Positions 7,945 to 16,115 of a stretch of 18,018 nt of DNA are shown here, one piece after another. The notes beneath the pieces are model-generated. The model was given only the letters and a program-made list of their open reading frames with translations. It was not told where the DNA came from and did not search any database. The position numbers and the translations under genes are program-made. The DNA is taken from the NCBI GenBank assembly GCA_947503365.1, contig CANNDT010000091.1, positions 1 through 18,018 of the forward strand, in the 5' to 3' direction. How positions within the stretch are numbered: the first letter of the stretch is position 1; each line of letters begins with the position of its first letter. Source of the DNA: CANNDT01 sp945876205 (GTDB lineage: Bacteria > Acidobacteriota > Vicinamibacteria > Vicinamibacterales > UBA2999).

Positions 7945-7973
7945 TGCGGGGCGGGCCTTTACGGCCCGCCTCA
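7945..7973 (-). repeat. Palindromic element (copy D), contains the kinase stop codon
   Basis: On the minus strand it begins TGAGGCGGGCC, has loop GTAAA, then GGCCCGCC and a trailing CCCGCA flank. It matches copies at 10668-10697 and 17847-17876 in flank and core, with different but still paired stem bases. The first three bases (TGA) are the stop codon of the kinase gene. It may help end transcription of that gene. Confidence 0.85.
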
Positions 7974-10661
7974 CTGTGTCAGCGCGGCCGTCCAGTTGAC
8001 GATGACGGTGAGCGGGTTGGGCGCCGCGAGGTTGGTGTTCACCAGAAAGCGCTGACCGTCTCCGGTGACGGCGTAGGGATAACCGGGCTGATTCGGCGGG
8101 TTCGTCTTGAAGAGCGCCCGCGGCTGTTCGACGGTCACAGCCGCGCCAGTGCCGGCCACGGCAACCGCGGTGACGACGTTCCCCGGCGCCATGTAGTACA
8201 GCTCCCGCCCGTCGCCGCGCCACCGCGGAAAGTCGCCGCCATCGGTCGACACCTGCCACTTGCCGCTCGCCCCAGGGAATGAGGTCACGTACACCTCGAA
8301 CCGTCCCGACTCGTCCGACGTGTACGCCAGCCATCGTCCGTCCGGCGAGAGCTTGGCGTTGGTCTCATCGAACGGTGTGGCGAGCACCGGCACCGGCTTG
8401 CTCTCGCCGGCCGTTGGCAGCGCCATGATGTCGTTTGCCGCCGTATCGGTGGCGACGCGGAAGAGGACGAAGCGGCCATCAGGCGACCAGTCGAGCGGAT
8501 CCTTGCTGCGGCCATCGCCGAACATCAGCTCCTCCGAGCCTGCTCCGCTCGCCGACTTGCTGTAGATCTCCAGCGCCCCCGATCGGTTGGAATTGAACGC
8601 GATCAAGCGGCCGTCCGGCGATCCAATCGCTCTGCGCTCTTCGGCTGGGTCGAACGTAAATCTCGAGCGCACGCCGCGCGCCAGGTCCACCGTCCAGATG
8701 TCACGCGTACGCCGCACCGGATCGACCACGCTCATTACCGCCCGCTGGTCGCCGGGGAGCATCTCGATGCTCTGGTGCGACGCCGGTTCGCCGAGCAGCC
8801 CCAGCTCCCGTCCACTGCGATCGAACCACGCGAGCTGGTGCACGGCGACGTTGGCGCTCGCCTGATACGCCAGCACGCCGCTCGACGCAGAAAAGACGCC
8901 GAACCGATCGCCGCCACCGACCGCGCCGGCGCCGATGCCTTCCGCGATCGGCATCGGCTCCCCGGACAGCGTCAGCGTCATCGGATCGAACGGCTGCGCC
9001 ACGAGCGTCGTGCCGCGCAGGAACAACAGGTGGCCCGCCGCGTAGGAGACGATCAGCGAGTCGGTCGTGAGAAGCCTGGTGCGTCCAGGCGAATCGAGCT
9101 CGGCGACGAAGACCGTGCGCAACGCTTCCGCCGAACGTGCGGTACTCCCGGCGCTGAAAATGAAGTGGCGGTTGTCGGGCAGGAAGAACGGACGGCTATG
9201 TCCCCGCTCGCCCTCTCCGACTGTCGTAATCGCCGTCGGCGTGCCGCCCGCATCGGAAACCTTGCGCAACCCCTGCGCCCCCGGCGACGTGCCCCCTTGC
9301 GAAAACGGCGAGAGCTGCGAGAACAGGATCACGCCCTCGGCGCTCCAGGCCGCGCTCGTGCCCGACGGCGCCTCGCACAGCGTCACGGGTATGCCACCGG
9401 GCAGCTCGACCTTCTTGAGCTTGTTGTCGGCGAAGAAGCCGAGCCAGCGGCCGTCCGGCGACCAGAACGGCGATCGCCCGCCCTCGGTCCCGGCGATCGG
9501 CCGCGCCTCGAGCGAGGCCAGCGGCCGAACCCACAACTGCGGCCGGCCATCTTCATTGCGTGCGCCAAACGCGAGGGTGAGTCCATCCGGCGACACCGCC
9601 ACGAGCTGCGACGTCTCACCGGCCGGATCGATCTGCCACCCGGGCGGTGGGAGGACGTTGAAGCTCATCGCCGTCGCGCTCTCCGGTGGCGTGCGCACGT
9701 ACGCGGACCACGCCATCGTCGCCGCAGCGACGAGCGACAGCGCCGCGACAGTCCACGCGATCCATTCCCGGCTGCGGGAGGCTGGCGGCGGCGAAGGCGT
9801 GGGTCCCGAGTCGGACCCCGTCGCCATCGACTCGAGCGCGAATGCCACGTCGAGCGCCGACTGAAACCGCGCGGACGGGTGCTTCTCGAGACATCGGCGG
9901 ATCAGCGCTTCGAGCGCCGGCCTGCCTGGCACGACGGGTCCAGGCGGCTCGTCGCGCAGGACCGCGGTCACCGTCTCGGCCGTCGTCTCGCGCTGAAACG
10001 CGACCTGGCCGGCGATCATCTCGTAGAGGACCGCGCCCAGCGCGAAGATGTCCGACCGGGGATCGGCGGCAGAGCCACGCACCTGCTCGGGCGACATGTA
10101 GGCGACCGTCCCCATCAGCATTCCCGGCGCCGTGTGCCGCACGCCGGTGACCATCATCGAGGCGGAGGTGAGCGCCGTCTCGACCTGGGTGAGCTTGGCG
10201 AGGCCGAAGTCGAGGATCTTCACGCGCTCGTCGGATGTGACGAACACGTTCTCCGGCTTGATGTCGCGATGGACGATGCCCTTCTCATGCGCCGCCGCCA
10301 GGCCATGCGCGATCTGCGCGGCGTAGTCGATCGCCTTGCGGACAGGGATCGGTCCCCCCTCGAGCCGCTCGCGCAGCGTTTCGCCCTCCAGCAGCTCCAT
10401 GACGATGTAGGGAGCGTCTTCGTGGGTGCCGAGGTCGAAGACCGCGAGGATGTTGGGGTGATTGAGCGCGGCGGCTGCGCGCGCTTCCTGCTCGAAGCGC
10501 GACAGCCGTTCAGGGTCGGTGACGCCGGCCGTCAGCACCTTGATGGCGACATCCCTGGCGAGCCGGGTATCGCGGGCGCGGTAGACCTCGCCCATGCCGC
10601 CGGCGCCGACCGGACTCTGGATTTCGTAAGGGCCGAGCCTGGTGCCGCTTATGAGTGGCAA
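7971..10661 (-). CDS. Transmembrane serine/threonine protein kinase with PD40/TolB-like propeller
   Basis: The 896-aa protein is a Hanks-type kinase joined through one membrane helix to an extracytoplasmic beta-propeller, probably a sensor. Kinase landmarks are the glycine loop GAGGMGEV (19-26), K41, E59, HRDIKPEN (131-138) with catalytic D133, DFG (151-153) and SPEQ (190-193). The membrane helix is at about 299-318. Propeller repeats carry the marker SPDG several times (for example VSPDGLTLAF, WSPDGRWLGFF, LSPDGRWLAYTSDESG). The start is TTG at 10661, chosen because the resulting N-terminus (PLISGTRLGPYEI) is standard for these kinases. The open frame extends further upstream, but only as nonsense inside the transketolase gene. 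AGGA directly touches the TTG, so initiation may be weak. The gene is 22 bases downstream of transketolase and probably in its transcript. The signal sensed and the targets are unknown. Confidence 0.92.
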   Translation of the reverse strand: MPLISGTRLGPYEIQSPVGAGGMGEVYRARDTRLARDVAIKVLTAGVTDPERLSRFEQEARAAAALNHPNILAVFDLGTHEDAPYIVMELLEGETLRERLEGGPIPVRKAIDYAAQIAHGLAAAHEKGIVHRDIKPENVFVTSDERVKILDFGLAKLTQVETALTSASMMVTGVRHTAPGMLMGTVAYMSPEQVRGSAADPRSDIFALGAVLYEMIAGQVAFQRETTAETVTAVLRDEPPGPVVPGRPALEALIRRCLEKHPSARFQSALDVAFALESMATGSDSGPTPSPPPASRSREWIAWTVAALSLVAAATMAWSAYVRTPPESATAMSFNVLPPPGWQIDPAGETSQLVAVSPDGLTLAFGARNEDGRPQLWVRPLASLEARPIAGTEGGRSPFWSPDGRWLGFFADNKLKKVELPGGIPVTLCEAPSGTSAAWSAEGVILFSQLSPFSQGGTSPGAQGLRKVSDAGGTPTAITTVGEGERGHSRPFFLPDNRHFIFSAGSTARSAEALRTVFVAELDSPGRTRLLTTDSLIVSYAAGHLLFLRGTTLVAQPFDPMTLTLSGEPMPIAEGIGAGAVGGGDRFGVFSASSGVLAYQASANVAVHQLAWFDRSGRELGLLGEPASHQSIEMLPGDQRAVMSVVDPVRRTRDIWTVDLARGVRSRFTFDPAEERRAIGSPDGRLIAFNSNRSGALEIYSKSASGAGSEELMFGDGRSKDPLDWSPDGRFVLFRVATDTAANDIMALPTAGESKPVPVLATPFDETNAKLSPDGRWLAYTSDESGRFEVYVTSFPGASGKWQVSTDGGDFPRWRGDGRELYYMAPGNVVTAVAVAGTGAAVTVEQPRALFKTNPPNQPGYPYAVTGDGQRFLVNTNLAAPNPLTVIVNWTAALTQ

Positions 10662-10667
10662 TCCTGT

Positions 10668-10697
10668 TGTGGGGCGAGCCCTGTTAGGCTCGCCTGA
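10668..10697 (-). repeat. Palindromic element (copy B), supplies the transketolase stop codon
   Basis: This is a 30-bp element: flank TCA, stem GGCGAGCC/GGCTCGCC, loop TAACAG, trailing flank CCCACA. It is identical to the copy at 17847-17876 at 24 of 30 positions. Four of the six differences are two compensating pairs in the stem. It encodes the last residues of transketolase (most of VRRA) and the TAA, which lies in the loop. It ends six bases before the kinase TTG, where a ribosome binding site would be expected. Confidence 0.88.
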
Positions 10698-12534
10698 CTT
10701 CTTCCACGATGTGGTTCGACGAGATGCCGAAGCGATCGAGCAACTCCTCGGGTTTGCCGCTGCGGGGAATCTCTCGCACCGCGAGGCGCTGCACGGTGAA
10801 GCCTTCGGCCGCGACAGCCGCGGCCACCGCGTCGCCAATCCCGCCGGCCGCGTAGTGATCCTCGACGGTGATCAGCCGGCCCTTCGTGTCGCGCGCGCAG
10901 CGGAGCAGCGTCTTGGCATCCACCGGTTGCAGCGAATAGAGATCGATCACGCGGATCGAGACGCCGGATTTCTTCAGCTCGTCGTGCGCCTTGAGCGCCT
11001 CGAAGACCGTGACGCCGGCGCCGATGACCGTCGCCACATCGCCGGCGCTCTCGCGCAGCACCTTCAGCCCGCCCACCTCGAATTTCTCATCCGGCCCGTA
11101 GATGACCGGCGTCTTCGGCCGCGACGTCCGCATGTAGGCGGGTCCGGGGTGATACGCCATCAACTCGATCAGCTTCTCGGTGCTGACGCCGTCGCACGGG
11201 TAGAGGACGGTGATGTTCGGCTCGGCGCGCATCATCGCCAGGTCTTCGAGCGCCATCTGCGACGGGCCGTCCTCGCCAATCGACACGCCCGCATGCGACC
11301 CGGCCATCTTGATGTTCAGGTTGCTGATGGCGGCCATGCGGATGAAGTCGTAGGCACGGGTCAGGAACGCCGCGAACGTCGACGGGAACGGAATAGCGCC
11401 GCGGCTGGCCAGGCCCATCGCCGTGCCAATCAACGCCTGCTCGGCGATGAACGTCTGGTAGAACCGTTCGGGGTGCTTGTGCTCGAACTTGTCGCTGAAC
11501 GTCGAGTTCTTGACGTCGCCGTCCAGGGCGACGATGCGGTCGTCACCCTCGCCCAGCCTGGCAATCGCATCGCCGTAGGCCTCGCGCGTCGCGACGCTGT
11601 CTCCGAGCTTGTACGCCGAGGGGGCCGTGGTTCCCTTCTTCGGCGCCGGCCGCGGCATGTTGCGCGGCGGCTGCGGCGTGAGCGGCTCCTCGTCGGGGAG
11701 GAGCTGTGACCGAAGCTCGGCGAGGGCCTTGTCCAGCTCTTCGCCCTTCTTCAGCGGCTTGCCGTGCCAGCCGTTCTTGCCCTCGGTAAACGAGATCCCC
11801 TTGCCCTTGATCGTCCTGGCCAGGATCATCGTCGGCTTTCCCTTGGTGCGCCGCGCCTCGTCGAGTGCATCGAGGATCCGATCGAGGTCGTGACCGTCGA
11901 CGATGATGGCGTGCCATCCGAAAGCGCGCCAGCGGGCGGCGAGCGCCTCCATGTCGTGCTGCCACTGCGTGGGACCGCTCTGCCCGAGCGCATTGACATC
12001 GGTGATGCCGCACAGCGTATCGAGGGCGTCAAAGGAGCCGACGTCGGCCGCCTCCCAGACCGAGCCTTCCGCGGTCTCGCCGTCGCCAAGCAGGACGTAG
12101 GTGCGGTAGTCGGACTTGATCCGCCTGGCGTTGAGCGCGATGCCGACACCCGCGCACAGGCCCTGACCAAGCGATCCGGTGGCGACATCGACAAACGGCA
12201 GGCGTGGCGTCGGATGCCCCTCGAGATCGGAATCAATGCGGCGGAGCTTCAACAGCTCTTCGCGCTTGATGTAGCCCACCTCGGCCCATGCGGCATACAG
12301 AATTGGCGCCGCATGCCCCTTCGAGAGCACAAAGCGATCGTTGTCGGGGTTCTGCGGATCCTTCGGGTCGTAGCGCATTTCCGAGAAAAACAACGCCGCC
12401 ACGATCTCTGCCGCGGAACAGCAGGTCGTGGGATGGCCGTTGCCGGCCTCGGAGGTGGAGACCACGGAGTCGATGCGCAGCCGCGTCGCGATGTTTTTGA
12501 GGGTGTTCACGCGTGAGGAAACTTGTACGGACAT
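10684..12534 (-). CDS. tkt: Transketolase (single chain, animal-like)
   Basis: This thiamine-diphosphate enzyme moves two-carbon ketol units between sugar phosphates in the pentose phosphate pathway. The 616-aa chain has H34 (GNGHP), H74 (SKGHA), the ThDP motif GDGETAEG (150-157) running to N181, WHGKPL (256-261), the catalytic glutamate E365 in FIAEQ, and GSHAGVSIGEDGPSQMALED (412-431). Segments such as FGWHAIIVDGH and EDGPSQMALEDLAM closely resemble vertebrate transketolase as I recall it, more than the longer E. coli type. I chose the start MSVQVSS at 12534; in-frame sequence further upstream has no family character. No ribosome binding site is seen, but a perfect TATAAT lies nine bases before the ATG, so the message may be nearly leaderless. 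The C-terminus ends VEEVRRA, a few residues short of relatives, where a palindromic repeat supplies the stop. Confidence 0.96.
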   Translation of the reverse strand: MSVQVSSRVNTLKNIATRLRIDSVVSTSEAGNGHPTTCCSAAEIVAALFFSEMRYDPKDPQNPDNDRFVLSKGHAAPILYAAWAEVGYIKREELLKLRRIDSDLEGHPTPRLPFVDVATGSLGQGLCAGVGIALNARRIKSDYRTYVLLGDGETAEGSVWEAADVGSFDALDTLCGITDVNALGQSGPTQWQHDMEALAARWRAFGWHAIIVDGHDLDRILDALDEARRTKGKPTMILARTIKGKGISFTEGKNGWHGKPLKKGEELDKALAELRSQLLPDEEPLTPQPPRNMPRPAPKKGTTAPSAYKLGDSVATREAYGDAIARLGEGDDRIVALDGDVKNSTFSDKFEHKHPERFYQTFIAEQALIGTAMGLASRGAIPFPSTFAAFLTRAYDFIRMAAISNLNIKMAGSHAGVSIGEDGPSQMALEDLAMMRAEPNITVLYPCDGVSTEKLIELMAYHPGPAYMRTSRPKTPVIYGPDEKFEVGGLKVLRESAGDVATVIGAGVTVFEALKAHDELKKSGVSIRVIDLYSLQPVDAKTLLRCARDTKGRLITVEDHYAAGGIGDAVAAAVAAEGFTVQRLAVREIPRSGKPEELLDRFGISSNHIVEEVRRA

Positions 12535-12543
12535 GGAACGGGA

Positions 12544-12551
12544 ATTATAAT
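12544..12551. promoter_or_regulatory. Shared palindromic -10 element for two divergent, probably leaderless genes
   Basis: ATTATAAT at this place contains a perfect TATAAT on both strands (12546-12551 plus; 12549-12544 minus). On the plus strand the ATG at 12558 begins exactly seven bases after the hexamer, where transcription would start, so the message would have no leader. On the minus strand the transketolase ATG is ten bases after the hexamer, giving zero to three leader bases. A weak plus-strand -35 is TTGTAC at 12523-12528 (17-base spacing). No clear minus-strand -35 is seen. Neither gene has a Shine-Dalgarno. Confidence 0.65.
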
Positions 12552-12557
12552 GCCCGG

Positions 12558-13049
12558 ATGCTTGCACTGCGGTACGTGTACGTGCTGGCGCTGGTCGTCT
12601 GGCTCGGCGGGATGGTGACGCTGGGGGCGATTGTCGCACCGGCCGCGTTCGGCGTACTCCAGGCGGCTGACCCCATTGCGGGCCGCGCGCTGGCCGGCGA
12701 AGCGTTCGGTGTCATGGTCTTCCGCTTCCATTACGTCGCGTATGCGGCGGGTTTCCTGCTGCTGGTGACGCTGGCGGCGATGGCCGTGCTCGGCCCCCGC
12801 CCGGCGGGGTTTGCCGCGCGATCCTCGCTGATCTTCCTGATGCTCGTCGTCGCCCTGTATTCGGGCTTTGTCGTGCTTGGCGATATCGATGCGATCCAGC
12901 GCGAGGTCGGCACCCTGCCGTCGCGCCTGGCCGCAACCGATCCCCGCCGCATCCGCTTCGACGCGCTCCACCAGCTCTCCGAGCGGCTGATGATGTTCAA
13001 CATGGCCGGGGCGCTGGCGCTCCTGTACTGGGAGGCCCGTGAGCGCTAA
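12558..13049 (+). CDS. DUF4149/TMEM205-like small membrane protein
   Basis: This is a 163-aa integral membrane protein with four predicted helices at about 5-30, 58-78, 88-108 and 137-157. The first helix (YVYVLALVVWLGGMVTLGAIVAPAAFGVL) and the FHYVAYAAGF segment fit the DUF4149 family, whose function is not established in bacteria. An in-frame start upstream at 12513 lies across the divergent promoter and lacks family sequence, so the ATG at 12558 is preferred. That ATG coincides with the predicted transcription start. The gene overlaps the isocitrate dehydrogenase gene by 11 bases and is the first gene of a four-gene plus-strand operon. Confidence 0.82.
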   Translation: MLALRYVYVLALVVWLGGMVTLGAIVAPAAFGVLQAADPIAGRALAGEAFGVMVFRFHYVAYAAGFLLLVTLAAMAVLGPRPAGFAARSSLIFLMLVVALYSGFVVLGDIDAIQREVGTLPSRLAATDPRRIRFDALHQLSERLMMFNMAGALALLYWEARER

Positions 13050-14049
13050 ACACACCATCACCCTTATTCCGGGAGACGGCATCGGCCCGGAAGTCACGGC
13101 GGCCGTCGTCCGCATCCTGGAGAGTGCCGGGCTCAGCGCCGAGTGGGAATCGCATCTCGCCGGCATCCTGGCGCTCGAGCGCTACGGCACGACGCTGCCG
13201 GACGAGCTGCTCGACTCGATCAAGCGCAACAAGGTCGCCCTCAAGGGGCCGCTGATGACGCCGGTCGGGAAGGGGTTCACCAGCGTCAACGTTGGCCTGC
13301 GCAAGACGCTCGACCTCTTCGCCAACCTGCGGCCGGTGTGGAACATTCCCTCGGTCGTCTCGCGCTACGAGAACGTCGATCTCGTCATCGTCCGCGAGAA
13401 CACCGAAGACCTCTATGCCGGCCTCGAGCACGAAGTCGTGCCCGGCGTCGTCGAGAGCCTGAAGATCATCACGCGCCATGCGTCGACCCGGATCGCGAAG
13501 TTCGCGTTCGACTACGCACGCAAGCACGGCCGCAAGCGCGTGACGGCAGTGCACAAGGCCAACATCATGAAGATGAGCGACGGCCTGTTCCTCACGTGCG
13601 TGCGCGAGGTCGGGGCCGAATATCCCGACATCATCAACGATGACCGCATCGTCGATGCGGCGTGCATGCACCTGGTGATGAACCCGTCGCAGTTCGACGT
13701 ACTCGTACTGACCAACCTCTACGGCGACATCGTGTCGGATCTGTGCGCCGGGCTGGTCGGCGGACTCGGCGTGGTGCCGGCGGCCAACCTCGGCACCGAG
13801 ATGGGTGTCTTCGAGGCGGTGCACGGCAGCGCGCCCGACATCGCGGGCAAGGGCATCGCCAACCCAACAGCACTGCTCCTCTCGGCAGTGCTGATGCTGC
13901 GCCACATCGATGAAGGCGCGATCGCGGATCGCGTCGTGAAGGCGCATGCGGACGTGCTGGCGGAGGGCAAGGTCAGGACCCGCGATCTCGGCGGCAGGGC
14001 GAGCACCATCGAGTTTACGGACGCCATCTGCCGGCGCCTTACGGTATAG
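13039..14049 (+). CDS. NAD-type isocitrate dehydrogenase (isocitrate/isopropylmalate dehydrogenase family)
   Basis: This is a 336-aa beta-decarboxylating dehydrogenase that would turn isocitrate into 2-oxoglutarate in the TCA cycle. IPGDGIGPEV (10-19) opens the fold. GFTSVNVGLRKTLDLFANLRP (79-99) carries the substrate residues S82, N84, R88 and R98. R119 and ENTEDLYAGLEHE (120-132) follow, then K173, D206, D230 and D234. HGSAPDIAGKG (262-272) has D-I where NADP enzymes such as E. coli Icd have K-Y, favouring NAD. The SxN signature and the eukaryote IDH3-like ENTEDLYAG argue for isocitrate over isopropylmalate, though homoisocitrate-type activity is not excluded. The start is GTG at 13039 with GGAGG three bases before it. 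It overlaps the upstream gene and is followed by the acyltransferase gene after nine bases. Confidence 0.9.
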   Translation: MSAKHTITLIPGDGIGPEVTAAVVRILESAGLSAEWESHLAGILALERYGTTLPDELLDSIKRNKVALKGPLMTPVGKGFTSVNVGLRKTLDLFANLRPVWNIPSVVSRYENVDLVIVRENTEDLYAGLEHEVVPGVVESLKIITRHASTRIAKFAFDYARKHGRKRVTAVHKANIMKMSDGLFLTCVREVGAEYPDIINDDRIVDAACMHLVMNPSQFDVLVLTNLYGDIVSDLCAGLVGGLGVVPAANLGTEMGVFEAVHGSAPDIAGKGIANPTALLLSAVLMLRHIDEGAIADRVVKAHADVLAEGKVRTRDLGGRASTIEFTDAICRRLTV

Positions 14050-14058
14050 TCGCTTTGG

Positions 14059-15183
14059 ATGCTCGATGAGATCACGCAGGCCGTACTTTCCCGAGAGGAA
14101 ATCGCCAAATACCTCGAGGGGAGCCACGGCGAAAGCGGCTCGGCCGCCCGCGAGCGCATCACCGGATACCTCGAAGAGCTTCGAACCACGCAGCGGCCGT
14201 CGTTCTATCGCGCGCTGAAGCATCCGCTCTACCCCATCCTCAGGAAGATCGAGCGGCACCCCGAGCATCTCGAGCGCGTGCGTGCAGCGACGCGCGCCGG
14301 GCGGGTCATCTACGCATCGAATCACAAGAGCCATACCGACTATCTCGTCGAGCTGCTGGTACTCGATGAGAACGGTGTGCGTCCGCCGATCATCGCCGCC
14401 GGCATCAATCTCTTTGGGGGCCCGCTCGGACTGCTGCATCGGCACGTCACGGGTGCGATGCCGATTCGTCGCAATACGAAGGACCCGGCCTACCTCATCA
14501 CGCTGAAGGCCTACGTCGCCGAGCTGCTTCGCAAGCACGATTTCTTTTTCTATCCCGAAGGCGGCCGAAGCTACAGCGGCGAGATGAAGAGCCCGAAGAC
14601 CGGGCTCATGCATGCGGCGCTGCAGGCCGACCACGCGCAACTGGTCGTGATTCCCACTGCCGTGGCCTACGACCTGATCCTCGAGGATCACGTGCTCGCA
14701 CGTCAGAAGATCAAGCGGTCGCAACGCGCGTTCAGCAGCGAGATTGCCGAGATGGTGCGCTATGCCGTGGGCTACCGCTCGCGCGCGTTCGTGACGTTCG
14801 GCGCGGCGATTCCGGTCGGCAACATCGACGCCGACTCGCGGCGTGAGGTGCTCGACTTCAGCCACACCGTCATGGGCGCGATCGGACGGCTCGTCAAGGT
14901 GCTGCCGACGGCGGTCGTCGCCAACGCGATGCGGCCGTCGGTGACGCGGAGCGACCTGGCCGGGCGCTGTGAGGCGATCATCGAAACGCTGCGGGCGCAG
15001 GGCGCCAACCTCGGCGTCGAGACCGGCGCCGAAGCCGTGGACGCGGCGCTCGAGCCGCTCGAGTCCCGCGGCGTCCTCGTGGTCGAGCGCGGCCGCGTTC
15101 GAGTGCGGGATCGCAACGTCCTCAAGTTCTACGCGCGCTCGCTCGAACACCTCCTCGCGTCCCCTTCGCGCCACACACACTGA
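14059..15183 (+). CDS. PlsB-like glycerol-phosphate acyltransferase
   Basis: This is a 374-aa acyltransferase of the glycerolipid family, which would acylate glycerol-3-phosphate or lysophosphatidate at the membrane. All four family blocks are visible: H(X4)D in NHKSHTDY (H89, D94), AGINLFGGPLG (114-124), GAMPIRRN (132-139) and FFYPEGGRSYSGEMKSPKTG (163-182). The spacing and wording follow PlsB (EGGRS..G....PKTG) more than PlsC. E. coli PlsB is about twice as long, so this is a short form lacking the long N- and C-terminal regions. The ATG lies nine bases after the isocitrate dehydrogenase stop, with no good Shine-Dalgarno, so translation probably depends on coupling. Its stop overlaps the proline dehydrogenase start (TGATG). 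The exact acceptor is inference. Confidence 0.85.
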   Translation: MLDEITQAVLSREEIAKYLEGSHGESGSAARERITGYLEELRTTQRPSFYRALKHPLYPILRKIERHPEHLERVRAATRAGRVIYASNHKSHTDYLVELLVLDENGVRPPIIAAGINLFGGPLGLLHRHVTGAMPIRRNTKDPAYLITLKAYVAELLRKHDFFFYPEGGRSYSGEMKSPKTGLMHAALQADHAQLVVIPTAVAYDLILEDHVLARQKIKRSQRAFSSEIAEMVRYAVGYRSRAFVTFGAAIPVGNIDADSRREVLDFSHTVMGAIGRLVKVLPTAVVANAMRPSVTRSDLAGRCEAIIETLRAQGANLGVETGAEAVDAALEPLESRGVLVVERGRVRVRDRNVLKFYARSLEHLLASPSRHTH

Positions 15184-16115
15184 TGCACGCGGGATCGAAA
15201 GCGTTCTTCTACGCGCTCTCACGGAGTGCCGCGTTGAAGCGGCTCGCCTCGAAGTACGGCATGGCGACGAAGCAGAGTTTTGCCAGGCGGTTCATCGCCG
15301 GCGAAACGATCGAGGAAGCGGTCGACTGCGGCCGAACGCTCCAGTCCGAGGGGATGCTGCTGACGCTCGACTACCTCGGCGAGAGCGTGCGCACCCTCGA
15401 AGAGGCCACCGCCGCGACCGGCGAGTACCTCCGCCTGATGGACGTCATTGTCGCCTCGGGCATCGAGCGCAACATCTCGCTCAAGCTGACGCAGCTCGGT
15501 GTCGACGTCGATCGCGCGACCTGCATCGACAACCTCCGGCGGATTCTCGATCCCGGTGCGCGGCACGGCTTCTTCGTCCGCATCGACATGGAGAACTCGC
15601 CGTACACCGAGATCACGCTCGAGATCTTCGAGACGCTTTGGCAGCAGGAATACCGCAACGTCGGTGTCGCGCTGCAGGCCTACCTTCACCGCACGGAACA
15701 GGACGTCAAGCGCATGAACGAGCTGGGTGCGCGTGTCCGGCTCGTCAAGGGCGCGTACAAAGAGCCTGCGTCGGTCGCGCATCAGAAGAAGGCGGCGGTA
15801 GATGCCGCCTACCTCCGGTCGGCGCGCCTGCTCCTCGACGATGGGACGTACCCGGCCTTCGGAACGCACGACCCGGCGCTGCTCGCACAGGTGCGCACCC
15901 ATGCCTTGGGGCAGCACATCCCGAACGACAAATTCGAGTTCCAGATGCTCTACGGCATCCGTCGCAATCTGCAGCGGTTGTTCGTGGCCGAGGGTTACCG
16001 GATGCGCGTCTACGTCCCGTTCGGACGCCAGTGGTTTCCGTATTTCATGCGCCGGCTGGGTGAGCGGCCGGAAAACGTGACCTTCGTCCTCAAAGCTCTG
16101 CTGCACGAGAAATAG
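15183..16115 (+). CDS. Proline dehydrogenase
   Basis: This is a monofunctional FAD-dependent proline dehydrogenase of 310 aa, the usual size for the stand-alone enzyme. It oxidises proline to pyrroline-5-carboxylate and passes electrons to the quinone pool. The TIM-barrel motifs are in order: ISLKLTQLG (98-106), FVRIDMENSPYT (131-142), VRLVKGAY (185-192), FGTHD (226-230), FEFQMLYGIR (251-260), then YVPFGRQWFPYFMRRLGERP (277-296) with the paired arginines R290 and R291 that hold the proline carboxylate. The ATG overlaps the acyltransferase stop by one base. No pyrroline-5-carboxylate dehydrogenase is in the window. A hairpin follows the stop codon at once. Confidence 0.95.
   Translation: MHAGSKAFFYALSRSAALKRLASKYGMATKQSFARRFIAGETIEEAVDCGRTLQSEGMLLTLDYLGESVRTLEEATAATGEYLRLMDVIVASGIERNISLKLTQLGVDVDRATCIDNLRRILDPGARHGFFVRIDMENSPYTEITLEIFETLWQQEYRNVGVALQAYLHRTEQDVKRMNELGARVRLVKGAYKEPASVAHQKKAAVDAAYLRSARLLLDDGTYPAFGTHDPALLAQVRTHALGQHIPNDKFEFQMLYGIRRNLQRLFVAEGYRMRVYVPFGRQWFPYFMRRLGERPENVTFVLKALLHEK

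Noticed and set aside
8775..10697. A 640-codon open frame on the plus strand opposite the kinase gene
   Set aside because: The translation is Arg-rich nonsense. The minus strand encodes a full kinase with HRDIKPEN and DFG.
10662..10838. N-terminal extension of the kinase frame by 59 codons
   Set aside because: The extra residues lie inside the transketolase gene and show no kinase character. The standard N-terminus begins at the TTG at 10661.
12997..15222. A 741-codon open frame on the minus strand opposite isocitrate dehydrogenase and PlsB-like genes
   Set aside because: It is a shadow of GC-rich codons. The translation is Arg/Asp/His-rich with no motif, while the plus-strand genes carry complete catalytic motifs.
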